Below are positions 25,278 to 38,200 of a stretch of 64,000 nucleotides of DNA, in pieces. The stretch covers positions 4,216,001-4,280,000 of the forward strand of contig CM082591.2 of assembly GCA_040954595.2 (NCBI GenBank), read 5' to 3'. Under the pieces are notes generated by a model that did not search any database, had not been told where the DNA came from, and was given only the letters and a program-made list of their open reading frames with translations. How positions within the stretch are numbered: position 1 is the stretch's first letter; each line of letters opens with the position of its first letter. Source of the DNA: Balanoglossus misakiensis. Lineage: Eukaryota; Hemichordata. A program made the position numbers and the translations under genes.

Positions 25278-28204
25278 CTGCAACAAAGAAAACGGTTCAT
25301 CAAGAATGTCAGCCATGTTTAATTCAATTTATAGATGGTTTTATAGCTCAAGTAACAACAACGAATGATGGTGATAGCCGGTACTTGATTAAAACATGCT
25401 CTTGAGTTTTTCTCATAAAAAGTAACAATGCATTGCTAGATATAGGGTACAATGTAATACAAAGTAACATTAACAACTGCATTTTTTTGCAATGATGTAC
25501 ATTGTATGTAATACAAAGTAACAACATTGTTTGCATTGATGTACATTGTAGCAGTTACACTTTCTGTCTACTTTGACTTGCTACATTGTATCATATGGGA
25601 CCTAGAGTGGCACCTGCATGACCCCTCTCAGAATGAGAAAAACAATCACAGATAAAAAGCGAAATGTCACAATTTTAAGGTCTGGGCGACAGGGTGATAG
25701 TCAAGTCTAATGACCTCTGACCCAGAAAAGTGCCCACTTCACCTGCCCCTGCTATCTTAATGGCCAATCAAATGATAGCTATCTTAAACTGCAGTACTTC
25801 ACAACAGACTGTAAAGTTCATGAATTCATTTCCAAATAACACAAGAAGTGGCAGCTTAGTGAGTGTTGTTTCGGACTGCACTCAGACAGTTCAAATACTC
25901 CAATATGAAGTGGTCGTTGCAGATCTCTCAGAAATGGTGATAAATGTTCTGTTCCAGACAGTGTCCCCTGACCATTACACAGTGACTTATTTTTTGTCTA
26001 TTTTTATGATTTTAAACAATTCTGTCTTCATGTATTTCGGGAACAGTAATGGTAATTAAAATTCCTCTATTTTTGTACCATTATAACAAACTACAGTCTT
26101 AAAGTTTATAAAGAGAGCTTCTAATAAAAAAAAGTAGATTTTTGTGCATGTTTTTCAAATGCTATAAACTGACCCACAATTCAATCGTTTGCATGAGCTA
26201 AAAAGAGAATTTCAATGCAAAGTCCACATCACTATTTGCATAGAGAGACTGGCAATTTTCTTATGTCAAAGGTCATATCCGGTAGGCCACCTACACAAAC
26301 TGATGTATCATGACCTGAAAAAACAAAAATCGGTATGCAGGAATTTCTGATTGAAAATTTCTGAAATTCTTGCGGCAAATTTTCAAGATTATACTTCTGT
26401 ACAATTGTAAATGACCTGAAGTTGAAATGCATTGCAAATGTGTGACATATTTTGGTTTAATAAAGACTTGAAGCAAACTATTAGCAGTTGTTCTAAAACT
26501 AATGTGATTTAAAAAGTTTTTAGTAACATGTCCGTCGGTAATTAATACAATTTTCAGCAAGTTCTAGCTAATAAGCGACTGTTTGAACTATCAAAGATGG
26601 TTTTGATATTTCAAAACCATCTTTAGCTTGCTTGCACCACCCCCAGATGATATAATCTGATCTAATTTACAGATCTCCCTATGACTGGGTCACTCTACTT
26701 TAACAGGGGGCACAGGGGGTAAATCTGTACTTAGAGCAAATATTGTAACTATAGAATTACTACCCAACTGTATTCTGCACCTAGTCATGAGTCAAGAGGT
26801 CATGACCTCTGACCTTCCAAATACCCACCAGTGTACACAAATTCTCTGCAGTGAGTTAGAATTAAACAATTCAGGTTTTACAGAGAGATTTATTGAGGTC
26901 ACCCCTCAGTATACTACTTTTGTGATCACCTCATTATAGCTAACTTCGAATAAAAATAGAGGCCAGTGTGAAACCTTTAACATAATTCTTACAAAACGAA
27001 CAAAGAAAACCTCATCAAAACTGTCTACACAAAGACAGACACAACAGTGGAATGTAGAGATCAACTTCAGAATTACAATGTCTGGTAATACCAATGCAGT
27101 TTTTCTCGCATCCCACAAATTTTCATTTTAGACATTATTTTTACCATTTCCTAAATATAATGCCTTTATTTACTAAAGTTATCTCACAGCAAGTGATTTT
27201 ATAAAATCTACACACATTGCAGACTATCCTGAATCCTTCTGTTGCATATTTGGAATTCAAAACAAAGTGCAGGAAGATTTCTTGAGGTCAAAGGAATGGA
27301 TGTACCCTTGGGGCATACTTGGGTTTGTAATTCAATACGGGAAGCATTTTGATTAACCAAAAGACCAGAAGATACAACTAGCTAGAATTAGAAAACCTTT
27401 AAAAACGTTTTGGTAGTAGGAACATGTAAAGTACAAATGATTTTACCTCAAATAAGTGAATGGTGCAACATTTTTAGGAGAAATTATCAATTATCATTAT
27501 CATACACATAACTTGGGTATAAAAAATTCAGCCAAGCAACACATTTAACAAACAGAATAACGAATTTCCTAGTGCACAACTTTCCTATGCACTTTTTAGA
27601 TGTTGTGTTCACTCACATATCAATCATAGTTCCGCGGCGACAAAAATTTCCACTGATTTGCCATTAGAGGCCAAGGTCGATTGCTTCATCATGAAAACCA
27701 TTTAACATATGATGAGTCAAGTATATTTGAAATTCCTTCCCCCACAAGTCTAAAGATAAGTGAAACTTTGCATGATTGTATAAAGTCACACTAGAATTTA
27801 AAAAAAAAGAAATTTGTCAGTTTCACAGAGGCCCAGTGACCTTATCTGTGGCCTCAACGAACTAATTTCACCAATTGCTTCATTATCTGTACCCATCTTG
27901 CACCAATCATCCTTTTTGCGCAAGAAATACCACTCAAACTTTCAGTTTTCAGATAAGAATTACCCGGAATGATCCATAATTTCGGCAAAAATTGTGCCGG
28001 AAAATGGCAGATGCAGGCTGTGGAATGCACAGACTCTACCAAAGATTCCGGATCCACATTCCAGCACCAAATATGGATAAGAAGTCGGAAAACAGCACAA
28101 GAAACCCAGGATTTGGATAAATAGCCATCTACCTGAACACACAGTATTATCCGAGGATTAGAAGTTGTGAGAAAAATGCCAAAACGGCAAGTGGAGGGAC
28201 TTAC
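25278..28204. other. Intron upstream of the troponin I coding start
   Basis: No coding exon is recognisable. The start-codon exon has an acceptor (TTTGTTGCAG) immediately upstream of 25277, so this stretch should be the first intron. It contains a satellite-like repeat copy at about 25440-25560. Confidence 0.5.
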
Positions 28205-28380
28205 GGGTTTTTGAAGCGAAGAAGAAAAAAGTCCTGCAAGAGCCGGGGACCAGGAATGTACTGTTGCTGGCTGGAAGTCGAAGCTGTGGCAAAGAAGAGC
28301 CTTTGCGAGATCTTCTCAAATTTCAACTCCCTAGCACAGCTGTCATCTCCACTGTCATTGGTTGATTAAGTCACATGACC
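28205..28380 (-). promoter_or_regulatory. Candidate troponin I promoter and non-coding first exon
   Basis: On the minus strand a strong donor (AAACCC then GTAAGTCC) ends at 28205. Upstream lie an E-box CAGCTG (28337-28342), a reverse CCAAT box (28357-28361) and a second E-box CACATG (28372-28377). E-boxes near a CCAAT box suit a muscle gene promoter. The start site is unknown, and splicing to 25277 is inferred from strand and donor/acceptor only. Confidence 0.4.
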
Positions 28381-29546
28381 CACGTCAAATCATAATTTTC
28401 CAAAATGTCATAAGTTTACCACACCAGCTGATCAAGTTGTCATTCTCATCATTTAACGCATTAGAAATCCTGCAGAAGTTCCATATCATAAGATGTGAAT
28501 AAACTTATCAAAATTTCTTAAATTTGTTTGAGTCCAACTGTCGTTAACGTGTATACATCCCACGTAACCTTTGAACACTACAGTTCACATTCTTTACATA
28601 TTTTGACAGCAATCTCTTTAAAGATGGCCGCCACTACCATTACATACTTGACATCTTATATCAACTCAGGCCCGTTTTACTGCCAAAACAACCTGTCTGG
28701 TTTTTATTCCGGCACTTGGCGATAAAGACCCGCACTCGACCAGACAATGAACTGCCAGTGTCAATTTTTTTCAGATTCGGTAACCCGGTTCTGAGAGCAA
28801 GAAAAAATCAAGGGACAGAGTGAGACATTGCTGGCATGCCAGTGTGAGTAGGCAGCTTCGGTATGCCAGACTCAACGTCACAGCTGTCAGATATGCCTCA
28901 TGGAACAATTTTACACTTCTGTCAAACAGGCATAAATGTGCCTTGAATATGTATCACGTCATGTACTATCAAGCCATATGCAAAGATAAAAAGGTCAAGT
29001 CCAACTACAGCAGATAATGTTACCATCTTAGTACAAAAAGCACAGAATCTAATGCACCAAGCTTGTAAAGTTCAGTACATGGCCACACATACATACCGGC
29101 CATGCATAGACACAACCCTGCAATTATAGCAAAACTATTCCTGAGCACAAGATCTCTGCCACCGGGCGTATCAGTAATCCAAACATTGTCTTTTAAAAAA
29201 CAACAGAATCTATTTCCCAAAGAAAGGTACAATACTTTGAACTCTTACAAACTTAGCTTTCAAGTTAATCCAACTGTCAGAAACAGGTAGACGGGCACGA
29301 CTTGAATTAGAAAGAATCACAGAAATGTAAAGCCCAAGGCGGTAGACAGTAACATGTTAATATGTAAATTACTGACCAGACTTCGAATGTCTATTTCTGA
29401 TAAGCTCGTCTGTGTAATTCATTAAACCGGAATAACCTATGACCACTTAAATGGCAATACACTGTTTCAACTTGGCAACAATGAAGAGCATGGTGCAATT
29501 GAAAACGTTCTGATGACACTTTAATACGCTATTCATGGGCAATAAC

Positions 29547-29590
29547 GCGCATATATGCAAATTAAAGACACGCATATATGCAAATTAAAG
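29547..29590. repeat. 23-bp tandem repeat with two ATGCAAAT octamers
   Basis: The unit CGCATATATGCAAATTAAAG occurs twice in a row, placing perfect ATGCAAAT octamers (POU-factor type sites) at 29555-29562 and 29578-29585. Confidence 0.7.
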
Positions 29591-31591
29591 AGAGAGACTA
29601 CGAATAGTATTGCAGTAAATGGTCCCATTGGTGAGGTTAATTAAGGGTATTATCAATTTGACGACATTCTGGTGGCGAGTGCACATTCGCTGACAACACC
29701 ATGAACCGTGAATGTGTATACACTTATTTACGCACCGCTATCTTAATCACTGCCGACTATTCAGAAATGACAATTTTCTCAAGCACAGAGAAAACGTAAG
29801 ATCCCTGTTATAACCACTGATTGTCGTTTTTTCCACATCACTGATTGAATCCTATTGACGTTTCAAAAGAAAGCTAGTCTGTCCAGTGATTGTCATTCTA
29901 TTGAACAACCGGGACAAAAGGCGCTTTTCCGGAGAACATGTTATTAACAATGTTACGTGCCTCTACGCAGTCATTAGCACGATCACTGACAGGTTCACAT
30001 CTAATCTTTTCAAGCCCTACATTCTGAGAACTTTGGTTAAGCCCTTAGTATTTCCCCCCACAGCAGGGGGAAGGACCCTCTACTTGCAAATCGGGAGATC
30101 TGATTCCTCATAAGTGTCATAGCTACGTTTCTTTATAACGTTACCTTTAATCGCAAAACGTAAAGTCAAAAATTGCATGCTTTTTGTAAAGTTTCATCAA
30201 TCAGAGGTACAGATGAACCCCCAAGGAGACCGAAATTAGCAATGGAAATCAGGCCAATTAAGGAAAAACCTTTGGAAAAGAAAATGTCCACTCGCTTTGA
30301 ATGAAGTACATGTAGTGCATTTGCACTCATAAACTTGAATGACGGCAGGCAATTTTGAACCCCAGCCAAACTGGGTGTCTTCTCGTCAAAGGAACCAACT
30401 CAGGAGTTTTGTGAGCAAAGCACATCGGTATCTGATTTCAGACTGACAAGTCTCCTGTAGTGCCTGAAGGTGCTGAGATCATCAGTTTGATTGAAAGGGA
30501 AAGAATTACGCTTATACAATTACTGCTAAGTTATTCTTTGAGCCACTTAGCTGGGAAACGTTACATTATACCAGTAGGTCAAACTGTCCTTGATGTACAG
30601 TAGCTAAATTTGAAAATACTGACAGATGACTATGCAGTGACAGATAACAAAGCAACAAAGTATATTTTTAGTACAAAATAAGAAATCAAACATTTGAATT
30701 TCACTTGGTGAAAAGTCAGAAATATGTCACCAGACAGCGCCGGGCACGGCAAACACAATTTATTTGGTCCACTCCACTGCAGCAGGGCAACCGCCATTGA
30801 TGGTGTCAACAACAACACTTCATAAGCCATCAGACACGACAAGGTAACACCGATTTTTGACCGGCGGTACCTTGGAAGGGGAGAAAGCCCGTTCAAAGGG
30901 AACTATAGTCCCCCCAAGAACAAGATGGACCCGCCCCGTGAATTTCTGCTTGGGTGACCCAAACTTTTCACAGGAAGTCATTAATGCATGCCCTGGGGGG
31001 TATGCACACACTTGATGAAGGTACTGTTTTGAGCCCGGCGACATTGTGCGCACATCTACAGTAACATAATTTGACCTAGTCACATAAAAACCTATGTATA
31101 CACGAAAATTACTTATTGACATTCTTCCCAAGTGTGTATGTTTACAGTTTAAGGTCTAAACATTGGTAAATTCACTGGTACATCACAGTTGCGTACCAGC
31201 AACTTTTCAAATTTTCAAGGCCGTCAAGGAAGTCCTAGTTTTCAGTTGTGTACCTGTGTACCTGTACACAAGACACTTCACATCCCACACCTATGCAATT
31301 TATGACATGACCTGGTTACGAACATACAAACAAATGGTATTTATGGCAATTTTGAAGTTTAAACATCAATGTGAAAGAGCCACAACAATTACATAAAGCG
31401 TTATCGTAAGTTTTCATTACCCTGTTATAAAAGTACTGTGCACACAGGTTGTGTAGTCGTCGCTTGCCATCACCAAGGTCGTAAATTTTAAAAATTCTCC
31501 AGACAGTGCTACTGTAAAAGTTAATCATCCATTTCATTGGGTGTGAAATCACATCTACAACACCATACCTTACTTTCCCTGTCATTTCAGT

Positions 31592-31613
31592 CCCCCCCCC
31601 CCCCCCCCCCCCC
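31592..31613. repeat. Homopolymer of 22 C
   Basis: An uninterrupted C22 run (G22 on the minus strand, able to form G-quadruplex). The length is likely to be unreliable in assembly. Confidence 0.9.
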
Positions 31614-34600
31614 GACAAGTTGTAGTTGTTTTCATCTCGGTTCTAATTCATTGACAGGGTGTTTGGGCAATCAACGAAAACAAGTCTATGAATCAGTGAC
31701 TTGAAAATACAATTGTAAAATCACATCAATGGGAACTAGGACAAAACTATTTGCAAACAGACACTAAAAACAGACAACAGTCGAGTGACACACGAATTAA
31801 CAACAACAAAATTTGCGTCAGCCTTGTTCCCCCGCTATCATTTTCGAATATAGGCCCGTCAAATGTAATGTATTTCCCCTTAATCTTATCAAGGTTCCAC
31901 TGAACAAAGACGGTTATTTTACAGGTACACATATTTATAACCACTTGCTCACTTTATTGGCGCATCATTACTTAAATTGCGACAACACCGAGTGTGCGGC
32001 TATTGATCTGAGCACTTTGCCCCTTAATGTACCATTGTGGTTGACCTATTAGTCTAAGCTATACAGTCTCATATATCGCAATACCTGTATCTATGAACTT
32101 GACGACAGGGGGTGGGTGAATGTACATGTAGATGGTGAAAGTTCTGACCAGATTTGTTAAGTACCCCGCTGTGTTTTTGTTAAGGGTGGTACACGGGTAA
32201 ACGTTACCAGGTTTCGCGGGTCAATTTACCGGGGTTCCCATTGGTGGATCAATATAGTTGTATTAAAGGGGAGTGTAAGTGATACCACGGTTCCAAAATT
32301 GTTCACCAATGTTCTCCAACTTTAGCGAAAACAGCGATTCCCACTTGAGGTCCGGAGTGGCACTCGGAAAACGGGGACATGGGAGGTACAGCCGGGAAGG
32401 CCCTGTTTGCGATGAATGCCTTTTCGACACCCCGTAACTCCGACGGTCGCTCTATAAAACTCTATTGTCACGCTACAAATCCTACATCCATACTCCACTT
32501 TACAAGTTCGAGTTGACAAAACAGACATATGCTGTACCCTTCACACTTCACTGAACTTGATTCACAGACATGATTTTTGTTACTCAATGAAACATAAGTG
32601 CCACCATTGTTGGGGACACATTTGAAAAGTACGAGTACGCACGACTCTTGAAAAAAAAAACTCTTTTCACCAGTCAGCCATTTTTCTCATAAATTGCCGT
32701 TGTCAACTTTCAAAACACCTTGCCTATTGTGCCGTAAAGAACAGAGGTTCGGCCCATTGGAACCCTGAACAACGGTATGAGCAAGACGCTTACCTGTATT
32801 ATACTGTGGTTTGATCATTCATGCGAAAAATTTGACCTCTGACCACCAGCAATCATCGCGAGTGTCAACAATATTCTCCATTCAGATGCAACACTTGACT
32901 ATAAATTTCCCACAAAGTGTAATGTTGGTAACATTTTTCAGGATGAGTATTTTAATACCTGGTAACTTTGATTGTCAATAGCCACAGCTTGTAACTCAGT
33001 GCCTGTTCAAGATAGACGAGTTTCTGACTGAGCAATGTCTTGTTTTGTGAGAAGTCAATCACTGAAGAACTAAAATGATCAAGAAACGATCAATGAATGG
33101 GGAATCCGTAACACAGCAACTATTCTGTGATCAAATGAGGCTCGACGACATTGCAGTCACTTCTGCAAGAAAGGTTTAAGCCACTCTGAAAGCACGGTTT
33201 TTGTTAAACAGATTTTTTTTCAGGTAGGGGAAGGGGGCACAGAAGGCTGTGTAAATATTTAGCTTCCATTTATAATGTCTTCACCTTCATGCATTGAACA
33301 TTCTGACCGATGCATTTTAGTTCAGTTACATGGTCTTTATTGGTGACTGAAAGCCAAATGGGAGAGTCTTCCAACTTTTGACAAGACTGTTAGTTTTGTT
33401 CGAGCAGTCATTGTGTGTTGTTTAGACGTGCTGATACAAGTTGAAGTGTTGGTTGCTTTCGTTGTGCTGTCACTGTTTTTGTAGGCATAAATTTTTGGTG
33501 CACCCAAGAAATTGATTATTAACGTACATGTGTGGAAACATGTAAGGTGTAATTTCAGCTGTTACAAATAATTTAGCATTTTGGTAGAACCACACAAATA
33601 AATTCTCAAGTAAGACAGAAATAGCCAAAATACCATCAAAAGTTAGCAACTTTGTCCCTTCAATACTGAGATGTGAGCAGTTAAGTAGAGGGCACCACAA
33701 ATCTATCTGTTTGTCGTTTGATGACCGTCTTGCATTGGTTGCATGGGCAATGTTGAGGGGGCTGTCTCGCGACTCTAAGAGGGGACTTTCTCCCCCTGAG
33801 CATAAAAATCAACACGAATCTAAACTGAAGACAACAGCGTTCTTTGTTTACTGTTACTGGATTGAGAGAGCCAGCAAACACGGCAATCCTTTTGGGCATT
33901 AGAATATAGCGTGCTAATACCATGAGAGACGACAATTACAGGCTTTCAGTGGGAGTCGAAGATGGGTAAACATCGTGGAACCTGTCTGTACAGGTTGGTG
34001 ATGACACCTGCACTCAAAGGCACTGTACACACCTTACAAGCCTCCTTAAAAGCTTCCTGCATATTCCACACAGAAACTCTGATCACACCCTCAGTCAGAA
34101 TCAATAAAAAGACTTCAAACTGCTGCCAGATAAAAGCTCTGAAACTGATCTACTGGGTTAAATTTGACCTGGGCTCTTGACAGGACAAACCCTAAATAAC
34201 GGTAGCATGCATATTCACTCACATAATGGGGTGGGCCCTTGGCCTAGAATAGGATTCTTACCAGTGTTAATTTTTGAATTGGAGACATGAGTTGAGAATT
34301 GGCCTAAAAATCTGGTAAGGACGCTGTAAAATTATCTGGATAGATATACTGCAATATTTGTGATGAAGGAAAAAGCAGAGACTTTCACATTGGCAGAACT
34401 TTTCTTTGTATAGATTCCGTTGAACTCATTGTTATTTCTGTTGGTGTATGGATGACAGCATCTTACAAATACGCGACTAAGACGTCATTATCTGACTGGT
34501 GACCTCTGACCCTTTGGGAGGGGATTCGGTCACCAGGGATCGTGTGTGGGTTTGGGATGACGACTGTGCTTGGATTTCCATTGACCTGCTATAGATGCCA

Positions 34601-35269
34601 TTGTACTGTCTGAAATCGTTTCATCTCCATGCATCTTGCCGTTTCACGCACTAACAAGCTTCTACGGTCACCATGGTGATACTATTAAGATAAGATTTGT
34701 GTGTTTTAATTTAAGAGGTCAGATTCTACCTATGTGAACAATTTCGGCTATAGTCTCAGTCCAGAACAGTTATCTGTTCGTATCAAAACTTGAAATGACA
34801 AAGTTAATTTACATTTCAATTTTCAACAGGCTCCTAGGGGACAAAACTCTTTTATTGACAGATGGGCTCGTGGTGCCAAACCCACAGCACCACAACTGTG
34901 CAAATTTATGTTCAAGCAGTCAATTGTTAACTCTATCTGGCTGCTATAGTTATCCAATTGTGACCTTTGGGGTCAACAGGGGTCAATGTCATTAGGACGG
35001 AGGTTGTTGGAGATGGACAGGTGATGTATTACCAGAGGTCTAACTGCACTTCAAACAGTTAGTTACTCGACTTAGTTATAGGTTAAACCTCTTGTTGACC
35101 CATGCATAATAATAGACACCGAAATGTTCCATGTTGGCAGTTTTTCACATCTCTCAAATGTTCAGGTCGGGTCCCGTCCAAGTTTTGTGATAAGAAGTTA
35201 GGTAGGCACATACGTAGTCATTAGGTGATCACATATGGGTCCTATACAACACAGGTGCCAGCAAGTCTA

Positions 35270-35430
35270 TGCAATCACAGTATAACTGCTACATTGTACA
35301 TCATTGCAAACACTGTGGTTGTTACTTTGTATTACACTGTAGTGTAACTGCTACAATGTCTATAATTGCAAACAATGTAATAGTTACATTGTATATACAC
35401 TGTACATTATGGCAAACAATGCCTTGTTAC
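35270..35430 (+). repeat. Tandem copies of the roughly 50-bp satellite-like repeat
   Basis: About three diverged monomers with AACTGCTACA, ATTGCAAACA and GTTACTTTGTATTACA. The inverse orientation is present near 25440-25560 and 8881-8965. It is probably part of a dispersed non-autonomous element. Confidence 0.5.
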
Positions 35431-37961
35431 ATTTTATCCCATTTCCAATTTATTCTGATATAACATGTATTGATTGACAGGGCCCTTTCTGAACCTGACA
35501 AAGAACAACCATCATTAATTAAAACGAAACTCGTATATCTCTTAATTGGGCTTCTGGAATCTCTAGAGAGCTTTAATTAAATGACACACTATTAATCCCT
35601 ATTAACACAGATTAACTTCATTTATCTGATAATTAAGTTGTGAACAGATAGTCCCAATGGTATGTATCCACACTAATTCTCCTCACAGCAAAAAACGGAA
35701 TTATTTTTTAGTAACTGTGGCACTCATCAGGTTTTGTGGGGGGCTATCTGGGCAGACCTTATCTAAATATTAATTTTGTCATAAACATTAAACTTGTTTG
35801 TGTGTGGTAGTCATAGAAACACAAGGTGTGCAAGAAGCGGGATTCTAAACTTTAGGTATGGCATAATGCACGCACAAAGTTGAACATATACCCTTATCGG
35901 CCTATAAGTAAGGAATGACACAGTTTCTAGGGACTCCAGGTATGCATAACTCAGTACACAAAATATACGAACTTAAACTTGAATATAATTCATGACTATT
36001 TGCACCCCTTATGGCCTCTGAATTAATTTTTAAACTGAAGATTAGAAGTCAAACAAAGCTGGACCATCGTTCTGCCAGGATTATGTTCTCAAACTTTTCT
36101 CAAATTCTAACCCCAACAATGACATTGCTAACATTTGGATTCTCTAAGATTATCCACTCTATAAATAAATAGTCGTATGTCGTTCCCCTGCGTCCAAGGG
36201 CCTGGCTTCTGCTGGCAATACATTAGTCTATAACCTCTGACCTCCAACTGTACAAGTTGACTGATGCACCAGGCTCTACCATATTTGTACAGTGCACTAG
36301 AACATAATTCAAATAGCATAAAGTTCATGACATTGTCCCTTTAATATATTTTAATGCTTTGGAGGATGAGTCACATAACTATCAAAATGATTTTCAGGTA
36401 CACGCTAGATATTGTCAAATGCTTTATTGTATTCTGTGTGGTGGCAATTGTTATACAACAACTGGATAGTAGTTAAAGTTATCAAACTACCCAATGACAT
36501 TTCAAATGAAACAAATGCAGCCTCAGGACAGCAGCTTTCCCTACTGGTGTGTGGTAGAAGAGATACATGTACTGGCAAAACGCTTCCCGCATCGATGACG
36601 GTTAGACAGACTTCCAGAACATGGCAAAATCAACAAGGACCACTCCCTCTTTCCACAGGGGTATCAATTTGTCCTTTGTTTGCCTGAATGTGTAGATCAG
36701 CTGGCGACAGTGGGGTTTGGGAAACCCTATTCATCAGTTCTGGTCTAACAAAAGGGATGTATTTACATGACAAAAGCTGCAGAATCCTTCTTAAGAAAGC
36801 GGCCAGGATGTAAACTTTACTTCAGTTTCGTCCTGGAGACTTCGAACGGCAGGGAAGCATGTCAGATCAGAGACAGGGCCTTCTCTAGTCTTTATTGGGA
36901 CAACTTGCACCTGTTCTCCACTTGTAAAAAATTGGACACCGACTCCACTCCCTGGCCGTTCTTGCACCGACGGCCACTCACAATGGCCTATTCAGAGCGG
37001 CTGGAATTATTTCACAAGTCAACCATGACATAATCGAAAAGCTTGTACTCCCCAAGTACCCTGAGAGGCTCACTTGCGAACTCTCTCACACGACAGCAAA
37101 ACCTGGTTTGGGAAACTGACCACTACATAATGATTGACACCAAATATCAATCTATTTTCTTGGCACACCACCCATTCCAGTGCCTCTGTATATATGTAGT
37201 ACTAGAATTCCAAACATGGTTATGCTATTATCCCAAGAATGTTGCTTTAGTGCGTGGTCAAATCTACCCTTCACAATTTTGCATAAAACTAATGCAAACT
37301 ACAATCTTGTTATATGATTACTCAATTAATTACAAACTGAATGGGTATGCCTTAAAATCAAGCACATGTACAAAGGTTTTGTAAAAGAAATTTGACCTGT
37401 GAACCTATGAAGCCATCACGAGCAAACTGATGGGTTTGCTATTAAGAGCAAACCATTCAGTCAACGGGGGTGATAAATGTGATGGTAAAGTTTAATAAGT
37501 TCTTGACAGGTAAATGTACAATTCCTTCGTCATGTGTACTGCAAATTGCTTCGGATATTAGCTGCTATTTGCAACGAGCAGCAGACTGACCACAGAAGGT
37601 TTTGATTTACGGTCCGAAGGCTTTCGGAGATGAACCGCGTTCATCTCGGGCGATGACCTCCATTTTCGAGTGGAGTCACTCACCACGAAAACAAGTCACA
37701 CACACACACATTCCACCGCATAGTTGGCGGAAATGTCACTTCTCAACTTCTCGAAATCTCAACCGATTGAACATGCAAACGGTGGACTAAACTAAGCATT
37801 TACTAGCTCCAAAGCTGACCAGGACCGTCTTTGAAGGCCTGGTCAACTCACATGTGTACGCGACTGACGCCTGTCCGGCCGACATGATGACGGGCCGGTC
37901 AGCCAACAGGCTATCGTCCCATTCGGGTAGGGGTGCAGGGTGGATCGCACCCAAGTTTTCG

Positions 37962-38010
37962 AGGGGTGGTCACTCGCGATCGCATCGCTGTCTGCGCGAT
38001 CGGACACCCC
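37962..38010. repeat. GC-rich imperfect inverted repeat
   Basis: AGGGGTGGTCACTCGCGATCGC is followed after about 11 bases by an inverted GCGATCGGACACCCCT. It contains the palindrome GCGATCGC and lies in the GC-richest part of the intergenic stretch, just downstream (in minus orientation) of a candidate first exon. Confidence 0.5.
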
Positions 38011-38068
38011 TGACACAAAGCTAGAATACTAACGTACAGTATACCTTTCTATTTTTTTCAATCCTTAC

Positions 38069-38200
38069 CTCAAAACGCAGGAAAATTCAGCTGATCGACC
38101 ACAGACCCAGAGTCACAACCACCCGATTCCAAATCCAAGCTTGTGGGAAGATACAACTAACCCAATCACGTGACCGCCATATCAGATTACGATTGGATAA
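38069..38200 (-). promoter_or_regulatory. Candidate distal promoter and non-coding first exon
   Basis: On the minus strand a consensus donor (TTTTGAG then GTAAGGAT) ends at 38069. Upstream are an E-box CACGTG (38167-38172) and a reverse CCAAT box (38192-38196). No open frame reaches it, so it would be a 5'UTR exon. The next coding gene downstream on this strand is troponin I, making this an alternative distal promoter, or the start of an unseen non-coding gene. Confidence 0.3.

Larger units (their letters stand above)
28381..38068. other. Long non-coding stretch without a recognised gene
   Basis: I found no exon with family similarity on either strand. Open frames here are below about 120 codons and carry no familiar motif. 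The contents are repeats, a 22-base C run (31592-31613), a 23-bp tandem repeat with two octamer sites (29555-29585) and the satellite-like copy at 35270-35430. It is either intergenic or the long first intron of troponin I. Confidence 0.45.

Noticed and set aside
36767-37033. 88-codon plus-strand frame in the long non-coding stretch
   Set aside because: No family resemblance, no splice partners, and length within chance expectation.
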